NCBI GenBank assembly: GCA_963841415.1
Contig: CAWJCN010000001.1
Span: forward strand, 62,001 to 126,000
Length of the DNA: 64,000 bases
Direction: 5' to 3'
Source of the DNA: DASUAS01 sp963841415
GTDB lineage: Bacteria > Actinomycetota > Acidimicrobiia > IMCC26256 > DASPTH01
In this document: positions 60,122 to 64,000 of the stretch, piece by piece
How positions within the stretch are numbered: the first letter of the stretch is position 1
Layout: each line of letters starts with the position of its first letter
Notes under the pieces: generated by a model
Seen by the model: only the letters and a program-made list of their open reading frames with translations
What the model was told of the DNA's origin: nothing
The model's database searches: none
Made by a program: the position numbers and the translations under genes

Positions 60122-62884
60122 GTGCACGGTCTCGCATCGTCCTTCCTGGGGCTCGGGAACGGGGGCACCTTCGCGGCGCTCGGGCTCGCGCTCGTCCTCG
60201 TCTACCGCACGTCGGGGGTCATCAACTTCGCCACCGGCGCCCAGGCGTTGTACGCCGGCTACACGTACGCGTTCCTGCGTCAGGGCAAGCTCTTCCTGAT
60301 CATCCCGGGCCTGCCGACGACGGTGGATCTCAACCGCGAGTTCGGCATGCCCGACGCGCTGCTGCTCACGTTGGTGATCTCGGCACTCCTCGGCGCGCTC
60401 TTGTACCTGCTCGTGTTCCGACCGCTGCGCTACGCCCCGCCGCTGGCGAAGGCGGTGGCGTCGCTCGGTGTCCTGGTGGTGCTGCAGGGGTTGATGTCGG
60501 AGCGGATGGGCACGCTCCCGGTGACCGTGGAGGCGATCTATCCGTCGGAGCGCTGGACCTGGCAGGGCCAGTCGGTGTTGTCCGACCGGATCTACTTGGC
60601 GATCACGGTCGTGGTCCTGACGCTGGTGATCACCGCGCTCTACCGGTGGACACGGTTCGGGCTCGACACCCGGGCCACCGCCGAGTCCGAAGCGGGCGCG
60701 TACGTGAGCGGGATCTCACCCGACCGGATCGCGCTGCTCAACTGGATGCTCGCGGGTGCCGTCGTCGGTGCAGCCGGGATCCTGATCGCGCCCTTGTCAC
60801 CGGTGGTTCCGAACACCTACACGCTCTTCGTCGTGCCCGCGCTCGCGGCCGCGGTCGTCGGCCAGTTCCAGCACCCGATCCCCACCGTGATCGCCGGCAT
60901 CGCCATCGGCATGATCCAGGCCTGGCTGATCTACCTCTCGGGCCAGTACTCGTGGATGCCGCAGTCCGGTGTGGGCGACATGGTGCCCCTCGTCGTGATG
61001 CTCGTCGCGCTGCTCATCACCAGCCGCGGGGTCCCTGAGCGGGGCGCGTTGTTGCGGACGCACCTCGGGCGGGCGCCGCGCCCGCGGTCGTACTTCGCGC
61101 CGATCGTGGCCGGCTCCGTCGCCGGGGCGGTCGCGCTCTTGGTGACCAGTGGCTCGGCGCGTGCTGCGGTGATCACGACGTTCATCTTCGCGATCCTCGC
61201 GCTCTCGCTCGTGGTGGTGACAGGGTATGCGGGCCAGGTGTCGCTCGCGCAGCTTGCGCTCGCGGGTGTCGGCGGGTTCATGTTGAGCTACCTCTCGGTC
61301 GACTGGGGCGTGCCGTTCCCGATCGCGCCGCTGCTCGCGGCCACCGCGGCGGCGATCGTGGGTGTGCTCGTGGGGCTCCCCGCCTTGCGGTTGCGGGGCC
61401 TCATGCTCGGCGTGGTCACGTTCGCGTTGGCCTTCGGCCTCGAAGCGATCTGGTTCCGCAACGCCGACCTGATCGAGCCCTACGGCAACTCCATCGGCAA
61501 GCCCGAAGTCTTCGGCATCAACCTCGGCGTCGGCGCGGGGAAGGACTTCCCGCGCCTGTCCTTCGGATTCACGTGCCTCATCATCTGCGTCGTCGTCGCG
61601 GCCGGCGTGGCGGTGCTGCGGAGGAGCGCACTCGGTTCGGCGATGCTCGCGGTCCGCGCCAACGAGCGTTCGGCCGCCGGCATCGGCGTGAACGTCACCT
61701 TCGTGAAGGTCATCAGCTTCGCGATCGCGTCGTTCATCGCCGGCATCGGCGGCTGCCTGCTCGCGTACCGCCAGGGCATCATCACCTGGGAGAGCTTCGC
61801 CGCGCTCCTCGGCCTTTCTCTCGTCTCGACCGCGTACCTCGCGGGCGTCACCTCGGTGTTCGGCGGTGCCCAGGCGGGCATCATCGCCGCGGGCGGCATC
61901 GTCTTCTTCCTCCTCAACGAATGGATCGACCTCAGCGGCGACGCGTTCGTGATCATCAGCGGGGTGCTCGTCATCGTCACGCTCATGCGCAACCCCGAGG
62001 GCCTGGCCGCCGGCGGCCACGAGCTCGCCGACCGGTTCGCGGCGTGGCGGAAGCGCCGGGCCGCCGCCCCGCCGGTCATCGGCCCGGGTCGCGCCGTTGA
62101 CGCGGTGGCCGCGCCGCTCGTCACGACCGAACGCAGCGCGCCGGCGCCGGATGCGCCGACCGTCCTCGACGTCGAGCACGTCACGGTCCGGTACGGCGTG
62201 GTGGTGGCCGTGGACGACCTTTCGCTGCGCGTGCCGGCCGGCGGCATCGTCGGGCTCATCGGCCCCAACGGCGCGGGGAAGACGAGCGCGATCGACGCGA
62301 TCACCGGCTTCACGAAGGCGACGGGTGCGGTCGCGCTCGGCGACACGCGCATCGACACGCTCAGGTCCCACCAACGGGTGCGGCGCGGGCTCGCTCGCAC
62401 CTTCCAGGCCCTCGAGCTGTACGACGACCTCAGCGTCGAGGAGAACGTCAGCGCTGCGGCCTACAGCGTCAAGGGCTCCGCCAGGCACGGCGCCGTGCAA
62501 CGTTCGCTCGACCTCGTCGGCATCGCCGACCTGCGCGACCGCGATGCGGGCGACCTCAGCCAGGGCCAACGCCAACTCGTGTCCATCGCGCGCGCGTGCG
62601 CAGCCGGCCCGAAGGTCCTGCTCCTCGACGAACCCGCGGCCGGTCTCGACACCAACGAGAGTCGCTGGCTCGGTGAACGGATCCGCAACATCAGCCTCAC
62701 CGGAACCGGCATCCTCCTCATCGACCACGACGTCGCGCTTGTTCTCGACGTGTGCGACTACATCTACGTGCTCGACTTCGGTCGCGTCATCGCCGAAGGC
62801 GACCCCGCGGCGATCCGTGCCGACCGCCACGTCGCCGACGCGTACCTCGGCCACACCCACGACGCCGCGGCGGCAGGTTCATGA
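60122..62884 (+). CDS. Fused ABC transporter permease-permease-ATPase (LivH-LivM-LivG type)
   Basis: A 920-residue fusion with the same domain order as 16237-19008: LivH-like (about 1-300; LALVLVYRTSGVINFATGAQ), LivM-like (about 320-620; VVTGYAGQVSLAQLALAGVG), then a linker and LivG-like ATPase (about 680-900; Walker A GPNGAGKTSA, signature DLSQGQRQLVSIAR, Walker B VLLLDEPAAGLD, switch IDHDV). GTG 60122 follows CAGGGGATT and gives a normal LivH N-terminus; GTG 60053 lies inside the hairpin and is rejected. ATGA overlap into the LivF gene. The two fusions are clearly homologous but diverged. Confidence 0.9.
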   Translation: MHGLASSFLGLGNGGTFAALGLALVLVYRTSGVINFATGAQALYAGYTYAFLRQGKLFLIIPGLPTTVDLNREFGMPDALLLTLVISALLGALLYLLVFRPLRYAPPLAKAVASLGVLVVLQGLMSERMGTLPVTVEAIYPSERWTWQGQSVLSDRIYLAITVVVLTLVITALYRWTRFGLDTRATAESEAGAYVSGISPDRIALLNWMLAGAVVGAAGILIAPLSPVVPNTYTLFVVPALAAAVVGQFQHPIPTVIAGIAIGMIQAWLIYLSGQYSWMPQSGVGDMVPLVVMLVALLITSRGVPERGALLRTHLGRAPRPRSYFAPIVAGSVAGAVALLVTSGSARAAVITTFIFAILALSLVVVTGYAGQVSLAQLALAGVGGFMLSYLSVDWGVPFPIAPLLAATAAAIVGVLVGLPALRLRGLMLGVVTFALAFGLEAIWFRNADLIEPYGNSIGKPEVFGINLGVGAGKDFPRLSFGFTCLIICVVVAAGVAVLRRSALGSAMLAVRANERSAAGIGVNVTFVKVISFAIASFIAGIGGCLLAYRQGIITWESFAALLGLSLVSTAYLAGVTSVFGGAQAGIIAAGGIVFFLLNEWIDLSGDAFVIISGVLVIVTLMRNPEGLAAGGHELADRFAAWRKRRAAAPPVIGPGRAVDAVAAPLVTTERSAPAPDAPTVLDVEHVTVRYGVVVAVDDLSLRVPAGGIVGLIGPNGAGKTSAIDAITGFTKATGAVALGDTRIDTLRSHQRVRRGLARTFQALELYDDLSVEENVSAAAYSVKGSARHGAVQRSLDLVGIADLRDRDAGDLSQGQRQLVSIARACAAGPKVLLLDEPAAGLDTNESRWLGERIRNISLTGTGILLIDHDVALVLDVCDYIYVLDFGRVIAEGDPAAIRADRHVADAYLGHTHDAAAAGS

Positions 62885-63600
62885 CCCCCCGGCTCGAGTG
62901 CGCGAGACTCAGCGGCGGGTACGGCACGACCACCGCGTTCCGCGACCTGGACCTCACCGTCGAGGACGGCACCATCAAGGCGCTCCTCGGTCCCAACGGT
63001 GCAGGCAAGACCACGCTCCTCCTCACCCTTGCCGGGTTCCTCCCGCCGAAGTCGGGCACGGTCGCGATAGACGGGACGCCACTCAAGACCGGCCGACCGG
63101 CGCGCGCGAACAAGGCCGGCATGGTGCTCGTCCCCGACAACCGCAACCTGTTCACCACGCTCTCCGTCGAGGACAACCTCCGCGCGGCATGTCACCGCGG
63201 CGGCCCGTCACCGCGCGACATGCTGACGGTGTTCCCATCGCTGGAGGCGCGCTGGAAGCTGCGCGCCGGCGCACTGTCCGGCGGCGAACAACAGATGCTC
63301 GCGATGGCCCGCGCGCTCGCGCAAGAACCGCGCGTGCTCCTCATCGACGAGATGAGCATGGGGCTCGCCCCACTCATCGTGGAATCGCTCTTCGAAACCG
63401 TCCGAGGGATCGCCCGCGACCACGGATGCTCCGTACTGCTCGTCGAGCAGCACGTCCACCTGGCGCTCTCCGTCGCCGACAGCGCGGCGGTCCTCAACCG
63501 CGGCTCGATCGTGCTGCGCGGCGCCGCGTCAGAGCTCCTCGCCGACGAAGCCCGACTGGAAGCGGCCTACCTGGGTTCGCTCGAGCCCATCGAGAGCTGA
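62881..63600 (+). CDS. ABC transporter ATP-binding protein (LivF type)
   Basis: A 239-residue ATPase: Walker A GPNGAGKTTLLLTLAG, VPDNRNLFTTLSVEDNL (Q-loop region), signature LSGGEQQMLAMARAL, Walker B VLLIDEMSMGLAP (Met after the Glu), and LLVEQHVHLAL with switch His. It pairs with the ATPase domain of the fused permease. ATG 62881 overlaps the permease stop by ATGA. Last gene of the second importer; it converges on the aquaporin gene with 102 bp between. Confidence 0.9.
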   Translation: MTPRLECARLSGGYGTTTAFRDLDLTVEDGTIKALLGPNGAGKTTLLLTLAGFLPPKSGTVAIDGTPLKTGRPARANKAGMVLVPDNRNLFTTLSVEDNLRAACHRGGPSPRDMLTVFPSLEARWKLRAGALSGGEQQMLAMARALAQEPRVLLIDEMSMGLAPLIVESLFETVRGIARDHGCSVLLVEQHVHLALSVADSAAVLNRGSIVLRGAASELLADEARLEAAYLGSLEPIES

Positions 63601-63702
63601 ACGCCATCCGCGACGCCAACGACTTCCGACCTGAACCAGCTTCACCCCGGCGGTGCTGCCCCTTTTCGGCATGGCCCGCGTTCCCCGGTGAAGGGCTGAC
63701 GC

Positions 63703-64000
63703 TCACGCCTGGTCGGGGCGCTCCGCCTCCAGATGGAGCGCCCCCTGGGCGGCCTCCGACCCGGCGCGGCCGCCGCCGCTGCCACGCAGGACGAACGCGA
63801 TGCCGACCGCGATCACCGCGCCCGCCAGCGGACCGGCGACGTACACCCAGTACGCGTGGAAGTCGGCGCCCACGACGTCGGGACCGAACGTGCGCGCCGG
63901 ATTCATCGACGCGCCGGAGATCGGGCTGCCCCACAGGCCGGCCAGCGCGATGTACCCGCCCACCCCGAGCGCGCCGATCACGCCGAGGTTCTGCGCGCCC
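63703..64000 (-). CDS. MIP family aquaporin/glycerol facilitator, 5' end cut by the window edge
   Basis: The C-terminal 98 residues of a major intrinsic protein. The second half-helix loop SGASMNPARTFGPDVVG carries the NPA box; the residues around it (G-A-S before N, Arg after A) fit water or glycerol channels. The segments GALGVGGYIALAGLWGSP and WVYVAGPLAGAVIAVGIAFV are the flanking membrane helices. The soluble tail GGGRAGSEAAQGALHLEAER follows. The frame remains open at the right edge. Water versus glycerol choice cannot be made without the first half. Confidence 0.85.
   Translation of the reverse strand, partial: GAQNLGVIGALGVGGYIALAGLWGSPISGASMNPARTFGPDVVGADFHAYWVYVAGPLAGAVIAVGIAFVLRGSGGGRAGSEAAQGALHLEAERPDQA

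Noticed and set aside
60797..62860. 687-residue open frame antisense to the second transporter fusion
   Set aside because: Same kind of antisense low-complexity sequence; the plus strand has full ABC motifs.

Overview
The window is GC-rich, gene-dense DNA with GTG, TTG and probable CTG starts, frequent ATGA/GTGA stop-start overlaps, and many genes for CoA-linked catabolism: acyl-CoA dehydrogenases, crotonase-fold enzymes, AMP-forming ligases, family III CoA-transferases, thiolases, SDRs, P450s with ferredoxins, F420-type oxidoreductases and TetR regulators. This suits an environmental actinobacterium, perhaps of the Acidimicrobiia; that placement is inferred from gene content and style, since no rRNA or tRNA gene is present. 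I see no insertion sequence, prophage or CRISPR array, and no gap longer than about 300 bases without a gene.

Layout. 1-2150: a cut gene, a metallo-beta-lactamase-fold hydrolase and an SDR broken by two single-base indels. 2153-10804 (minus): a probable seven-gene operon running TetR, ferredoxin, HAD/acyltransferase fusion, GPAT-like acyltransferase, acyl-CoA ligase, crotonase, tandem acyl-CoA dehydrogenase. 10952-14824: ParB-type regulator, two alpha/beta hydrolases, a crotonase. 14944-19718: first branched-chain-amino-acid-type ABC importer with a LivH-LivM-LivG fusion. 19908-22902: membrane protein, sulfotransferase-like protein, XRE regulator divergent from a SnoaL-like protein. 22931-30723: a tandem CoA-transferase, a ligase/FMN-split-barrel/HAD/crotonase operon, an acyl-CoA dehydrogenase and another crotonase. 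30720-39892: molybdenum hydroxylase large subunit, thiolase, then SDR, GMC oxidoreductase, P450 and hydrolase, and a beta-hydroxyacid dehydrogenase. 40013-46857: amidohydrolase, methylmalonate-semialdehyde-type dehydrogenase, SDR, P450 (frameshifted), TetR, CoA-transferase. 46882-57412: amidohydrolase divergent from a CoA-transferase/DUF35/SCP-x-thiolase operon, then an ALDH/amidohydrolase/ferredoxin/SDR/P450/deazaflavin-reductase/TetR operon. 57536-58603: phosphotransferase-fold protein. 58796-63600: second importer of the same fused design. End: an aquaporin gene cut by the window edge.

How it fits together. Two importers could bring in carboxylated or amphipathic compounds; P450/ferredoxin pairs, SDRs and aldehyde dehydrogenases would oxidise them; CoA-transferases and ligases would activate them; dehydrogenases, crotonases, thiolases and a DUF35-thiolase retro-aldolase-like pair would shorten them. 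A steroid, terpenoid or branched-acid substrate is plausible but not proven.

The most unusual structure is a roughly 60-bp repeat placed exactly over the starts of three unrelated genes (9887-9949 minus, 42707-42769, and a three-fold tandem at 43592-43787). Each copy holds a 20-23 codon Arg-rich ORF whose stop overlaps the following start. A shared AGAAC-n3-GTTCT motif near 48028-48063 and 51209-51243 suggests that two neighbouring operons form one regulon, and a palindromic repeat occurs twice (2093, 51241).
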